DNA of 64,000 bases, from NCBI RefSeq assembly GCF_901709675.1, contig NC_051107.1:4220001-4284000 (forward strand), read 5' to 3'. The stretch comes from Syngnathus acus. Taxonomy: Eukaryota > Chordata > Actinopteri > Syngnathiformes > Syngnathidae. The notes under the pieces were generated by a model. The model saw nothing but the letters and a program-made list of their open reading frames with translations. It was not told the DNA's origin and did not search any database. The translations under genes and the position numbers were made by a program. Shown piece by piece: positions 13,110 to 26,404 of this stretch (within the stretch, counting starts at the first letter, position 1; every line of letters starts with the position of its first letter).

Positions 13110-16100
13110 GTACATAAAAATGTGCATTTGAATACCATAGTTAATATAATTTTATATATGACTCGAGGAGATGCCGCTTTAGCTCCGATGGTAATTCGCA
13201 CCTTCGATTGCGTCCTTGCTGTTTAAGAAACAAAAACAAAATGTGCCGCTGCAGTTGTTAAGACCGTTAGCCGGGCTCGACGTCTCCAGTACGTGCGACA
13301 TCGCTGTTTACATCACTTATGTCCTTGTGGCATTTAAAAATAAAGTCAATTTCTAGCACAGTTGATGTTCATGACATTTATTTTTATTTTTTTCCGGCCC
13401 CTGATGAAATTAGGCAACGGCGAGGAAGCCAGCAGCGATTCCTTGCTTGAGCAAAGGACTTTGTAAAATAATGAGTGACTCCGTTGCGAATTTGCCTCCT
13501 TTTTTTATGAATAGCGAGGCGGCGGTGCTGATCTAGGAGGCCAATTAAAATAAAAAACGGGAAGCCCCATTTTTCCAGTTAATAGACACATTCAAAAAAA
13601 TATTGACCTAACATGTCTTTTGACCCAATAAAATGATAATATGACACTTGCGTAAGATTTAATTAGTAATCAAACAGGGAGGTTGGAATTAGCATGGAGG
13701 CTAAACATTAGCGCTAAAAAATCATGACACGTCTTCACACATCCAGCAAAATTATTCAAGAGTCTTTCCCCGCACGTGTCAGTTAGCGGAACAAAGTAAC
13801 ATTTGTCTGGCTTCCCCGACACAAAACAAACCCAAAGACCCGCTTGATGAAGTAGGACGGCGGACCCAATGGAGACAAGTCCCGGCGCGAACAAACAAGG
13901 AGAGAAACGGATTCGCTATCAAAAGGACGGACGGAGCAGGCGTGCAAATAGATGGCTGCGACTCCAATTAAAGACGCTGAAAAAAAACACGATCAAATCA
14001 AAACAATTTTGGCCGGTCGTCACTCATTTCAAGCTTGAACCAAATTCAAACGTGTGTTTGGCGTTGACGCTCTTCAGGGAGACAGATGGGACGGACCCCT
14101 AACAATCCACCGTGCCTTCTTTCCGCATGACTTCCCGTCGCAGTCTGCGGCGCGTTTTAGTGCCAGAGCGTCTCCCGTCGCACACACACACTACACACAC
14201 AAGCGCAAAAAACCAACTACTCTTTCATTAATCATCTGCATGTGTAAATTAGGCATGAAAAGGGAGTATTTGGAGCATTAAAAAAGTTGGAATGCGGCGC
14301 TTTAAGGGCACCCCGCGGTCATAAATGGGATGATGGAGGCAAGTTAACGAGCTTCTGTCTGTTTCTGGACAGAAGGGCCCCACTCGAGTGGAAATGTCAC
14401 CTGTGCTCACTCGCGTGTTTGCTGTTGATTATGATTAATTGGCGTCGTTTGGAGTTGCAACGTGGCAGTTTTGTAGTTGGGAAGAAAATAGTTTTTTTTC
14501 CTTGGTATTTCAGATTTTTGCTTCAATATTAAGAAAAGGTTCCTAAGTCTTGCGTAATAAAGTCATTTTCATTTCCCAAACAATGTACAGTAATTATAGT
14601 GAGTTTTTATTCCTATTTTTTAAATTCACTTTGGTTGATTATTTTTTTTTGGGGAAGGTTTGTTAGTTTTTATTAGCATTAATTTCTCTCAGAAACCCTT
14701 CATTTTAGTTTTTTTTTTTTTTGCCCTTTATATTCCATATTTGCCAAAACATTTTCACACTAGCTGAAATTGATTGTATGAATGAAAATAAATCCAGTTC
14801 CTCTTCTCCACCATTGCATCCACATTCAAAGCACAGCTTTATTTATCTTAGTTGCATCCCGACAAGACTATTTGAACACGGCGCCTCACCCCTAAGATTA
14901 ACATTTCGCCAAGCGGCTTATTAGAGCAATTCATCAAATCAGTGGGCAGTGCTGATTAAATCAACGTGGTAATAAATGGAATGATCTGAAGCCTTCTGAC
15001 ACGCCGGGTCCTCGCAGCCCACCTGCCTGATTAGGAGGCAATTTATCCCATCGCTTTCCACACAGCCTCGCCTTTTAATTGGGCCAGCAACGAGAATGTC
15101 ATACTGTTTTCCTGATGGCCCATCCTGCGGGGTCTTGATGAAAGATCTCGGAGCATCAATTTAGCTTCATGATGAGACAATTGGCCCGTTAACGGACCTT
15201 GGGCTGTGGGAATCTGGGTTGCTTCTCAAACTTTTTACAGTACCAGTCCCCAAAAATGATTTCGCATACTCGGAGCAAGGGTTCATTAGTAGTAGTCGTA
15301 TGCTAATGCGCAGTTGTTATTATTATTGGGCATCCGTAAGAATCGCAGAATGTTGACAAAAGCGAGCGAACATCAACTGGCTCGCTATAAATAGTCAATT
15401 AAGTCCAAACTTGTTCCAGGAATGACCGGCGAATAAGGGGAGGAGAGGACGGCTGTTGGAGGCTGAAGAAAAGCCGTCCATTATCTAGCAGCTAATTATC
15501 GAGCCACTGTTATTTCCATTTGCCAGATAGTTCCTGATTAAAGGGTTTGGTCAATCAAATAGATAACAGGGATTAGAACCAGCAGGATGAGAGCGTCGGA
15601 GAATGAGCCAGCACACTGATGCCTCGCTTGGATTCGATGTCGGCTTTTTAACAAAAGTGCTGCTAAAAAGATGGCATTGCTTATTAGCGTCGATATTTCC
15701 CGCAACTGTGGGGTGAAACGGATCGTTCGATCGCGGTGAGCGTAATAGCAACATTGTATTTGCTTAACTCGTGGATGAGGCTTTGTTTGCATTGTTAGTT
15801 GGTCTGAAGAAAATGTATTCCTTTTCAATCTTTGATTATGTTTTATCCAATGCGTGTTTATTTAGAAAGCATGTAACAAAAACACAATCATCACAAACAG
15901 AATCTTGCCGAGCTCAATTTACGACATAATGCCTTTCCTCCGCCCCTGGGTTGCACTGTATTACACTTTTCAGATGATACAACTAAGCAACGAAATAAAA
16001 CATATAAAGTAAATACAGGAAATTACCGCCACTGGAGTGGAACAGTCAAACGATAATGTTTGAGGTTGTCTGGCCTTGGGAGGTCGACGCTGCATCGGAA

Positions 16101-19100
16101 GCCATTTTAGTGAGCTAAAAATAATAAGCAGTTGTAATTAAAAAGTAGCTCTACAGAAAAGCAATCTACAATATTAAACAAGTCCAAATGTGGACTCATA
16201 GTTGATAAAGGCTAATAAACGCAGGAAAATACCCAGCGACACCGCATGGAATATTAATGACCAATATCACAACCGCCATTGCAATAAAGGCACACACAAA
16301 CAATAAGTCTCTGCTGGAGGGTCGACAATGCATTGTGAATAATCTGCGGGGGGGGGGGTCACGCCCCTTAAATGCTCTCAGAGACATTCAGCCTCTCTGA
16401 AGGGACAATTATGTCTCTTTTACAATTCAACCTAAATTGCTAAAGAGGTTGTTAAATAAATTTAAATAAAATTAAAAAAAAAATTTGCCTCCAAAGTATG
16501 ATTGATAGTGTAAAAAATAATTCAGCTAAGTGGCTTGGTGCATTCATTTTGTGTAACACTCCCAAAAAAAAAAATAAATAACTGTTCTCAACTTATAAAA
16601 AAAAAAAAAGAAAAGAATCAATGGCAAAAAGAGGCTGAGCAAGAAGAACAGGTACATTCTAAAAGTATGCTGACTAATTGAGACAAATGAACAGCAGTAG
16701 AGAGCAGCGCCGAAGAGACAGCAGCGAATTTATCGAGTCCGTCTTTTGCCCTTTTTCCTCTGCTCGCCCCTCCCAGTTTGAATAACAACACAAAACATCA
16801 CGTCTTCCTCTTTGCACACATTTAGAATCTATAAATCATACCGGATCACATCTTTGGTGTTACATAAAAAGAATGTGTCCAGGTTTTCGCTCAATAAAGG
16901 TTGAGAATCACTTCCTGCGTCCAACATACTTCAATATAAGTGATACATTTATTATTTAAGAAATATCCATTTTCTTCTTCCGTCCATCAAAATGAAATGA
17001 AATGCGACAAAATTTTGAACGGGCTTCCTTTACATTATAACATCATTTGCATCATCATGAGTAACGCAGCATAAAGGCAAACTATTATTCATTTATGGCC
17101 GTCACATCATGCTCATCACCATCTTGTAACGATACAAACGCATCAGAGGCTGTGTGTGAACTTTGAATTTGTGACCCCCATACAGAAACTGCTTTGGTTT
17201 CTTCTGACGTCCCCAAGCGTAACCACAGAATCAAAAGGCTTCTACAGACGGCTTTTTTTCTTTTTTTTTTTTGTCCACCGCTGCTTTGCCAGTTGTTGAG
17301 TAGAATTAATTATCACCTCCGCCAAGGACATTGTGATTTGCACCTACATCACTCACTCGATTAGCCGGATTACTCAAAAACTGCTGGACTGGCACCGGTT
17401 AAAAAATGATCCCGGTACCGCAGAGCCTTGATTTAACGGGAAAGTGGCCGGTCATCCCTTAGAACCAATTTGCTGTTACCTTGATGGTACTCCAATGGTT
17501 CACAGTCCGTAAAGTCGACATTCCACTGTACAAAGTGCAAATTCTTGCCGGCACTCAACTCATCCGAGGTTGTCTCGGTCTGCGGCACGACTGGATTGTT
17601 GATAATTCCGCTTTGTGAGATGAGACCCGGACTGTTTTGAAGACGCATTGTAATTGGTTAATGAGTCGGAACGGAAAAGCTTCTTGATCTCATTTCCAGT
17701 GCTTAATTAACCTTGGAGTTGGGAGATTTCCCCCCGGTGCTTGGGACAATGCCGGGGGCATTTGGCTCCGCCTCTTCTTGCCCGTGTCACTCTCGCTCTG
17801 GGCCATGTGACCATTCCCCCCCCCGCAATGACAACAGCTCATCTGGCGTGTCCTTCACGTGGCGACGACACTTTATTGACTAAATGGAAATATGCATAGG
17901 CGCCACCTGCGTATGCATAAAGATGACAAAGTGATTCTCGTCCGGAACAAAAATAGCAGCGCCGCTGCTCTTCCCCGCCGACTTTGACTCTTTCCCCAGG
18001 CCAGCCCAGTTCTGTGGCCCCGGGGGTGTGAACCCAGTTCTGACAGAATTGATCTCGGGTTCATCATCAGCCTTCCCTCGAGACTGGAATGACACCCAGC
18101 TTCACTTTCATCCCGCCCTCCTTCTCTACTTAATTTATCCTCCCTCGGCTATTTCCCACTTTTTCATCTTTCCGTGTCTATACTTCCTCGTCGCATTTGC
18201 TCACCTCTCTCTAAATCCAAAGCATCTTGTTCCCAGCTCTGTAAATACAAGTCGGTATTGACTTTGTCGATCCCCTTCTTACCTGCAGAAGAAGCCCAGG
18301 CTTCTCGACAAGCACGGAAGACTTAACCCTTCGTTATCTTTGCACACATCGGAACCTCGGAATTTGAAAGCTCCAATTCCGAGCCGCAGAAGCTAGCGCT
18401 TGACACCTGCGGCTCCTCGCTGTCGCCTCCGGCTTCAAAGCGCATCATTTACAAGTCATCGAGCACCTCTCCACCGCTTCTCTCTCTTCGCCCCTCTTCC
18501 AAGTTCCAGGAGCGAGGCCATTTTTCTCCATCGCCTTCTCGGTTGTCGGCTCTGGTCTGGCGCCGTCTGCCAACAAAGCTTCCCGCATCCTCTGGCGTAC
18601 TCCTCCATCTCTAGCTCCTTTCAGAGACCGAGCCATATGGTACCGGGCCTCGCCGGTCCTCAGCCTGGGGTCAGTTGCGGTGATGCCACAGAGGAAGGAT
18701 CTCAGACAGGAGAAGATGCGGCGTGAAATTTGTAATTATCGTCCGCATTTGCGCAAAATCTGTGTGACATTATTGCACTTTATTACCACAGCAGGTGGAG
18801 TCACGGTGAACCAGGTGGTAGTTTGACATTGACATAATGAAGGTGGAAATTCATTTCCATGACCCAGATTCAGCTACTGAAACAAAAGAAAGTGTTCTCT
18901 TTGCGAAATCATGCGGAGCCAGCCGTATGGTAAATACATTTTTGCCTCGGGGACGTTCCAAAAATCACTCAAGCGGAGATTTCCTTGTCTATTACCTTAA
19001 AAAAACAGACGAACCTTTTTTAATTAGCTCTCGAGAAGGAAACTGTAAGTCTGAAAGTGAGACGATAAAAGCACCAATAAAAGTGAATGTATGCTTACAC

Positions 19101-21520
19101 AAAAAAAAAAAAAAAAATCCTCGAAATCAGGGGATGACATTGAATAAGCAATTAGACCAAGACGATACGAGCACCTCGGAGTATCGCCGCTCTCGGCGTA
19201 TTTAGGAATCGAAGCCGAGCGTACGGAGAGTGGAGCGAAACAGCAGGCATCAAATGGGAAGAGGTGTGAAATTGAAAGCCATAAATTCCTACAGTTGTGG
19301 GAGCCTCAGCGGCCATAAGACGCAAACCTAACCCTTTTTTTAATTGGAAGCTAGCCGATTGTTGCCTTGCGAGGTCGCTCGACAATTGGGCTCAATATAA
19401 GCGACAATCTCGCCGCCATAACTGCGCCATCCTCTTGTCGCTTGTTTGCATGGCTTTGAATTCACTCCGGGCCATAACTGAAAGAAAATACGACTGACAG
19501 TAGTTTGAACTTGTCCAATATTGCTCTGTAAAGTTGAGAACCAAACAAAGTAATAGCTCGGCATCGCCGCCCATTTCCCTTCACGGCTTAAGGCCACGCC
19601 CCCTCTGGATGATGCATGAATGCGGCTCAGCGACACGGCAACCGTGTTAATTGACTCAAGCATATCGTGTCTCCACTTAAGACCTCCGATCCCTCGACTC
19701 GGCACCCCTCCAGGACCCACGCTGGCCCACCGCTAAAAATAGCAACTTATAAACTAGCGCCGCTAAATGCACTTGCTAATATCCCCCCATCTGGAGAACT
19801 CTTTAAAAAGTCTGATGAATGATTGCAGGGCCTGCATTTGACAGTGGGCTCTGGCCAGCAACCCCCACGCTTCTCCTCAACCAAGCTCCCGGGCAACAAA
19901 CCATACATAGCAAATGTAGCTCTTTAGCAATATGCTAATTTCTAAAAGCACCCGGCGAGACCGAATGAATATTCTGCACGTATATTAAGCGCAGGTTGTG
20001 CTTAATAGATGGTGTGCGGTATGCAGGCGCTCCTGCCGACCACGCCAAGTGGCAGGAACTCCCGGGGATGATGGAGCGAAGGCCGGCCTTGATGTGGCAG
20101 CTTTTAATAATTAATGAAAGAACGTGGCGGGTAGATTGGCAAAGAGAGGATTAGAGAGCTTCGAGAAAGAGCGAAGACCAATCAAGACCGAGCGTAAAGG
20201 AAAAAGTGAATGATCTGTTGCCGCTTAGCTAATTGGCCACTTCTTGCTTTCCGTTTCTTTCTTAGCTCGCTGGATATTTGAACAGAAAAGGACTTTCATC
20301 TTGTATGTCCTTGGTTTTTCTTGGCTCCACACGGAGATCTTACAAAGTAGTACAATTCCATTTCCAGCTCCTCCAAATGAGGGTCAGAATACTTCAATGT
20401 ATTCTGGCAAGGTTGTGTAATAACTTTGGATTTGGTCCAAGGAATGGTCTTACATGGCATGAGCGGCATGGCAGTGATTCCATCAAAAATAAACAATCAT
20501 CATTCATTCGTCGACACTTTTACTATTGCAAGGTAAATCTGCTGTTGCCTGATATTATCTGCGCTCTGGCAAACGCCGCTCCCTGCCAAAGCGTGAGAAC
20601 CCAATGAATTATTTGCATGATTCCAGGCCGACCTCCAGACAGGCAGCTGGCATTGTCAACAACACGCTAAGAATTAGCTCGCCAACTGAAATATCACCCA
20701 TGTCAGTCCTGTTGTTGTTTGGTGTCACACTGTTACTTAACAAACGGCAAACAAAACAAGATGGAGCTAATCCACTATTACCTCGGAATAAAACCGTAGA
20801 CGCACACGTTTTTACCCATCATCAATCTCACGGCTTCACATGCTCTCCCCCTTGAGTCCTCGGCTCTGCTTTTGGCTCTGTCTCGATGCAGGTAGGAGGT
20901 CTCCTGATACTTACCACTGGGCTAGCTCACTTCACATTAATGCAACATCCCTCCCCGTTAAGAACTCCATCCAATGACCGCTCTTCCACACTGCGGATGA
21001 ATTTTCTCGCGGAAAAAAAATTCCCCTCCGAATCCTGTGCCAGATCAATTCCATATAACCCGAATATGACGGTGCCAGGTTCATCAAGGGCGACGACGTC
21101 GGGAAGTTTAGTAGCATATAATCAGGATGTTCATTAGCGAGCGGTAAAGATTTGACCGTGGATTTAAATGGCGCGTGTGCAGATTTCACTGTCTAACCTG
21201 CCATGTGGGAAATTTCATTACGTCGAGGTGCTGTTCACTAATGAAAAACATGTCAATAATCAAAGAGACAGACGCTCAAGTATTGAGCAAGTTGCGCTAA
21301 AGATATGACGGTAAATTTGGATCACCAGAAGACTGATGTGGCGATATTCAAAAGGGCTTCTTGTTAAGTTGCTAATTAATGCAAATACAGCAAATCCAAA
21401 CAAAAAAAGAAAATCCTCGTTGACAGCTTTTGCCCTCGTATTCTGCAATTTCTTATTATTTTCCTAACGCTCACCCTGAAATCAATTTCAAAGTCTGGCC
21501 AGTGAAACGGGGTCTTGCGG
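13110..21520. other. Intergenic sequence, no gene recognised
   Basis: I see no exon with a known domain and no RNA gene. Contents are T-rich and A-rich low complexity (14640-14720, 16440-16615, 17250-17272, 19100-19117), a short CA-rich tract near 14182-14201, and AT-rich segments with TAATTA cores (for example 15490-15500 and 17700-17712). Overlapping open frames at 18400-18730 fall in a C/T-rich stretch and are likely composition effects. Confidence 0.5.
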
Positions 21521-21523
21521 TTT

Positions 21524-21545
21524 GGGGGCGGGGCGGGGCAGGGCG
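21524..21545 (+). promoter_or_regulatory. GC-box cluster / G-quadruplex motif
   Basis: GGGGGCGGGGCGGGGCAGGG has four G-runs of three or more separated by one-base loops, a textbook intramolecular G-quadruplex pattern, and it also contains overlapping GGGCGG Sp1-type boxes. No adjacent exon or TATA element is evident, so promoter activity is speculative. Confidence 0.45.
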
Positions 21546-22178
21546 GCTTGTACAAGCTCGGCAGTTTGTTCTCTACAGCTGGGGCGTCCCGCTTTTGCGA
21601 CTATTCCCAGTCCGGGCCTGCCTCGGAGCCTGCCTGCCTGCCTGTGATTTGTGGAGCCCGCTGGGGCCAGAAGCCGGCTCCCCCCTAGCTTGCAATCTGC
21701 AAACAATGAGCCCCGTGTCCGTGACGGATGGCCTACATCCCTCCCCATTTGTCTGCACTTTATCCCCATCACAGAATCAATTGTTCAACCCCAAAGTTTG
21801 CTTAACATGCACTCCCAGCCAAGAGGGCACCTCGCCGCCGCCGAATTTAGACATCAATGTTGTCCCGAAGTGGAGGCGTGGATGAGAGGGGGACTTTCAG
21901 CGTGACTTTCAGGGTCCTAATTAGGGATAGGACAGCTCGCTACCTCTCTGGGTGACATTTAACTGGACATACTTGATAAATGTCACAACGCTGGATACAG
22001 CCGCAACAAATGGATGCATCAACAACGGCTTCATAACCTTTACTGATAGTCCCTGCCAGGAATTCAAATTCTTTATCCGCTCTCCCTTGCATCTCTAAAC
22101 ACCGCACCCTCATAATCAACATTGTGTTGGGAGAGTGCCTTTCGCGTTCAGTCAAATTAAGTGGACCACGGAGAAGGA

Positions 22179-22208
22179 AGGGGTGGGGCGAGGGAGGGGA
22201 GGAGGGGT
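22179..22208 (+). other. G-rich tract with quadruplex potential
   Basis: Repeated GGGG/GGG runs separated by one to three bases (GGGGTGGGGCGAGGGAGGGG, continuing GAGGAGGGG). Purine-rich on the plus strand, with no gene beside it. Confidence 0.45.
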
Positions 22209-22514
22209 TGTCTTCATGTGCCCTTGCAACACGACGACGTGTACACGGCTTGCGTGCCAATGCCAAATGATGTTGAGAAGGGGACCTTTGGAAGCAATCA
22301 GAGGCAATGGAGTGCTCGTAGACCTCCCTCGTATTTTGCCAAACTTAGACGAGACACGCCATTGGAATTAATCAGCTCCCACGATGGACTTGCTGGTGTC
22401 ATAATTGTCGTGTACATAATGCCCAAGGCTCACGTTCTGTTATGTACCTACATTTTCAAATATACATGCATATTTAACGGTTTTTTTTCGCATTAAAATA
22501 AATGCGTCAAAAAC

Positions 22515-22567
22515 CAAATAATCTTTCCCCATCCAAATGAATAGGAATGCCATTAATCCATTTCAAT
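22515..22567. repeat. Dispersed repeat copy B (pairs with 5646-5697)
   Basis: CCCATCCAAATGAATAGGAA and TTAATCCATTTC align gap-free with the copy near 5.65 kb at about 80% identity. The flanks are not obviously alike, consistent with an old and truncated interspersed repeat. Confidence 0.6.
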
Positions 22568-22569
22568 CC

Positions 22570-23929
22570 CCTACAAAAAAAATAGTTAAATATGCTAAAT
22601 GATAACGATGAACACTTCGATATAGGAACATATTCCTGCAAATTTTAACATTGATGAAAAATTATTTAACAGACAACTTGTCACTTTTTTTTTTTTTTAA
22701 TCCAAACTGTTCCGGTCCCATCGGAAGGCGTAAACGCTCTTTGATTAGAAGTGACATCTTGGCAAGTACCCGAGAGAGTCGATGAGCTCACATGAGGCCG
22801 AGTGCAAGTCAACTGACAGCCCTGTGACATTTTTAGGACAAGGCAAAAAGAATAAAGGTGGCTTATTATGTTGTCGCCATTGTAGGAAGTTGAAACAAAA
22901 AAAAACACTTTTATTTCCGTTCGTGATTCATTTCAAAAGCACAACCCCCAAATGGTCATGCACCAGCACTTCTTGTCTTTTGAAGTACGTCTTTGATATG
23001 GAGAATATGTACATAGATTTATCTCAATGTTTTGCTCCTCTGCATATAAAGTAAAATCATTTATCTGGTTAAAGTGACTGTCTAAATATAAACCCTTGAT
23101 TTGTTTCACGGATTCTTTTATCTAACACGGTGCTCTCCTTGGACCTGTGCTCCTGAGTGATTGTGTGTATGTGTGTGTGCCCACATTCCCATGCAGCCGA
23201 GCGTGTGTGTGTGTGCACCTGCATCTTCACGTATGTTGGTGTACTCCACGCTTCACATCACGCAGCCTTAGTTGCATTGCGGTGGCTAATTGCCTCTCCT
23301 GAGGAATAATTAGATGACAAAAGCAAATCTAGCGGTAGCCTCGGAAGCAAAAAAAAAAAAAAAAAGGAGGGGGGAGGGAAGATGTATGTTATGTCACGAG
23401 TACGCGTCGCCATTTGTTTGCGATGGAAATCTGCCAGCGGTGGCGATAAGAAGAGAGGACATAGCAGAGGCCGTACATCCGCAGGCCGAAACCAAAGAAA
23501 GACGGGACGACAATTAATTACGGCTAATTAGATGTATCCGTGATATTTACTGGGCCAACCATAAATCAAATGGTCAAGTTATTTTTAGATGTGTGTACTC
23601 CGGCTGTGTTGTTTCCCCCGTGTCGCTGCTTATTTACTGTTAGCGTTCCAGGTGTTCCGAGCTGGGTCGCTGCACATTCCCTCCTCCTCAAAGATTAATA
23701 ATCTATTAGTAATCCATTTCACTAATGAGCAGAGTGGAAGGGGTGGATTGAGTGGTTCACGCAGAGACGGTCAAGCGCATACATTCATTTTCAGCCAATC
23801 AGATGGCTCCGGTCGGGATCGCCTCCGACAAAAGACATCAATTAAAATTTGGTTGATTTTGTTGTCTATGTTTGGTTACGGGAAATAAGCGTTCAAGTTA
23901 TTCACAATCAGTACGAGGGATTTCATAAT
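22570..23929. other. Intergenic sequence with simple repeats
   Basis: No gene recognised. It holds a T14 tract near 22686-22699, GT-rich microsatellite-like patches at 23164-23179 and 23203-23215, and an A17 run near 23349-23365 followed by a G-rich stretch. Confidence 0.5.
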
Positions 23930-24062
23930 AACCTTCCGGTAACTGCCGTCGCAACAATAGGAGCTCCCCAGGGAACCGTTCCGAGCCTCTTTCTATTCCC
24001 GCCCCACATCGTTTGCTTTAGTTTGCTATATCATTTGTCAAAAGTTTTAAATTTTAGGGATG
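23930..24062 (+). mobile_element. Degenerate LINE reverse-transcriptase fragment, Rex1-like
   Basis: The plus-strand frame encodes TIGAPQGTVPSLFLF (from about 23954), matching the conserved GAPQGTVLSPFLF block of fish Rex1/CR1-type reverse transcriptases. The DNA that follows (CATTTGTCAAAAGTTTTAAA) resembles the usual '...HLQKFSDD' coding stretch, but in a broken frame and without the catalytic Asp-Asp pair. The fragment is short, inactive and 5'- and 3'-truncated. The family call rests on remembered motif similarity. Confidence 0.6.
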
Positions 24063-26350
24063 TCTACACGACGGAGCAGTAGTAACACAATTGCCGCATT
24101 AGCATTTATATAGCCCTTGTCGAGGAGCTGACTCAAAAGGTGCCGCCCATGGTTACAATCCAAAGTCAAATACAGTCACAAACATCAATCACCAGTCCGG
24201 TCGTTTTGTTCGGTAACTTTTTGTTTGGGAAGAGCATTCAACAATTTCATCCGTTTAAATCCCGCCTTCTCCGGAGACGACTTCTACCTGTCCAAATCGG
24301 CAAAAATAAACTCAAGCTTACGGCTCGGAGGAAACGTAATGAAGTTGGCACGTGACATGACATTGAGAGGCCTGATCAGTGACAACATGACGGCCCACCG
24401 GGGAGAGGTTAACAACCTGACAAAGCCACGACGTCTCTTAATGACAAGCAAAGCGCCCGCTGAGGACCACACGAGGAGTGGAAAGGACTCTCGAATGTCA
24501 CCAATAGAGTAGAAAATGTACCACATAGGTAATTGTTCTAAAAATACCTCCAAATTCCAAAGAGTGAATTTAGAGGTGACTCTTAAAAGGATCCTCAAGA
24601 TGGGCTCCTGCACTCAAAGCTTTTCAGACTTGATAAGCGTTTAGCTGTCACGCTGCGCCGTTTTATAATCGAGTTCCAGCGGGGCTCGTGGCACCTAAAA
24701 AGCCGTTACGAAGGGGCTGGCACATCAAAATGAGGCGGTAAACACAGAAGAGTCTTCACAGCAGCCGCCGCCGATCCAGCACGCCCCGCGACAATCTACA
24801 ATTGTGTGTTTCAAGTCTAAACGCGAGATTTCCCCTGTGTGGCGCCCGGCTCGGCTCCCGCCACAGATCTTCTCTCCACTGTTTAGCAGTCGCACCGTGA
24901 TAGAGCCTGACAAAAAAAAACTCTGCTCAAAATTGAACACTAAGTGTGTGTGTGTGGGGGGGAGGCAAGTTGCTACCTCCACCTACACGCATGGGTGAAA
25001 TCCGACACCTTCTTCCTTTTTTTTTCTTGGGCCTCCCTTAGGGAGCGAGCCCTGCTTCCAGATTGCCCCGCATGATGGATGTGCAATGTGAGGAATGGGC
25101 CGTCCCGTGGGCCGGGGCGTCGTTTCTGGGTTAAACAGCATCCTATATCAAACCCATCTATACCTTCACAAGCGGGGGAACCTGTTTACTGGGGCGGGAA
25201 AGCACCGCAATCCATTTCCTGTCAGACTCTCTCGCTCTCTCATGGAAGCAACAAAAATTTGGACAGCCACAGGTTGGGGAGGGTTGGGTTCCAACACCGT
25301 GTGATGTGAGGAAACGATGGTAAAAGCTTCAGGCTTGGAACACGAATTCTGTTGGAAATATTTGTTTTCCTCCTAGATAATTTCATAATAAACTGTTTTG
25401 TGCACAAGCTGCCGATCTGTCCTTGACGCATCCTCAAATGTTTCTCCAGTTCTCACTTCCATTGTCTGGCCCTTCACAAAGCTCACGGCCAGCATGCAAG
25501 CAATCAAGAAACGTCTTCTCGTCACCATCTCTTCACCGTTAGAGTTCCCGCACTCTTCGGAAAGTGCGCTGAAACTTTTGATGACGATTCCCACGAGCGC
25601 CGCCTTTTAACCGATATGAAACGGAAAGCTCGGCGACGTCCTCCCGGGTGTCGATTAAACGGACCCCGGGTTCCGGAGTGGTTTAATGCACCGGTAGAAG
25701 GGAAAAGACCTGTGAAGATGATATTCCACTTTGCACTTTATGTTCAATTCCCGCTAATGCGGTGCGGGCTTACCTGCGCGCCGTAGGTGGATCAAGAGTC
25801 AATTAGCGGGGCGAGCGGGCGGCCTTAGCCGAGGGGCCTCAGGCGACAGTTTGCGGCCGGCTGCCGAGACCCGGCGAGGGGCAGGCGGGGGGGAGGGAGC
25901 CTAAATGGAATGCTAATACGGGGCACACAAGTCAGGGCTCTCTAATTGGGACACAGCTGCTGCAGGGACCGAGTATCCCGTCAAGCGTCGCAGAGGTAGA
26001 CCAAGCGGCGGGTCGCGGCCATCGGGTCGGTCAGGTGCACTGCTGAAAATACTTTTGGACGGAAAGACGGACGAACGGAGTTTTAAAAGAAGTCAGCTAA
26101 TGGCCAAAAGTCTCAAACTGAAGGCAGAGCGATTTGTTTTTGGTTTTTTTTGCTAACAAATGGCAGGTGGTTAACAGTCCATCACGGTTTTATTAGACAG
26201 TTAATTTGATGCGTGGGTGCTCAACACCGAGGCAGCTGCGATTTTAAAAGCCTAGCGTGACTGTCAAAAGATTTATTTTCTTGTATCTTAGCCGAGGTTT
26301 AGACTTAATTGTCAAAGTTAGATTTTTTTTAGAACACAAAAGACGGATGA
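24063..26350. other. Intergenic sequence, no gene recognised
   Basis: No supported gene. It contains a short GT/G tract (24944-24963), a T-rich run near 25016-25025, and from about 25.6 kb rising CpG content, including a G-rich patch at 25876-25900. Open frames on both strands lack known domains. Confidence 0.5.
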
Positions 26351-26404
26351 CGGCAGCACGTCTTAGCGGTTAGCACGTCTGCCTCGCGGTTTCGAGTCTC
26401 GGTC
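26351..26404 (+). mobile_element. tRNA-derived SINE head fragment
   Basis: CGGCAGCACGTCTTAGCGG, TTAGCACGTCTGCCTCGCGG and TTTCGAGTCTCGG resemble the head of a common fish SINE-like repeat ('ggcggcacggtggcgcagtggttagcacgtctgcctcacag...gttcgagtc'), including A-box-like and B-box-like (GGTTTCGAGTCTC) promoter halves. It lacks the usual downstream body, so it is a truncated copy. It is not a functional tRNA: the cloverleaf arms do not pair. Confidence 0.6.

Noticed and set aside
20882-20914. AGGTCTCCTGA on the plus strand as a tafa5 last exon
   Set aside because: Wrong strand for this gene; the minus-strand site at 34981-34989 fits phase, strand and 3' UTR similarity.
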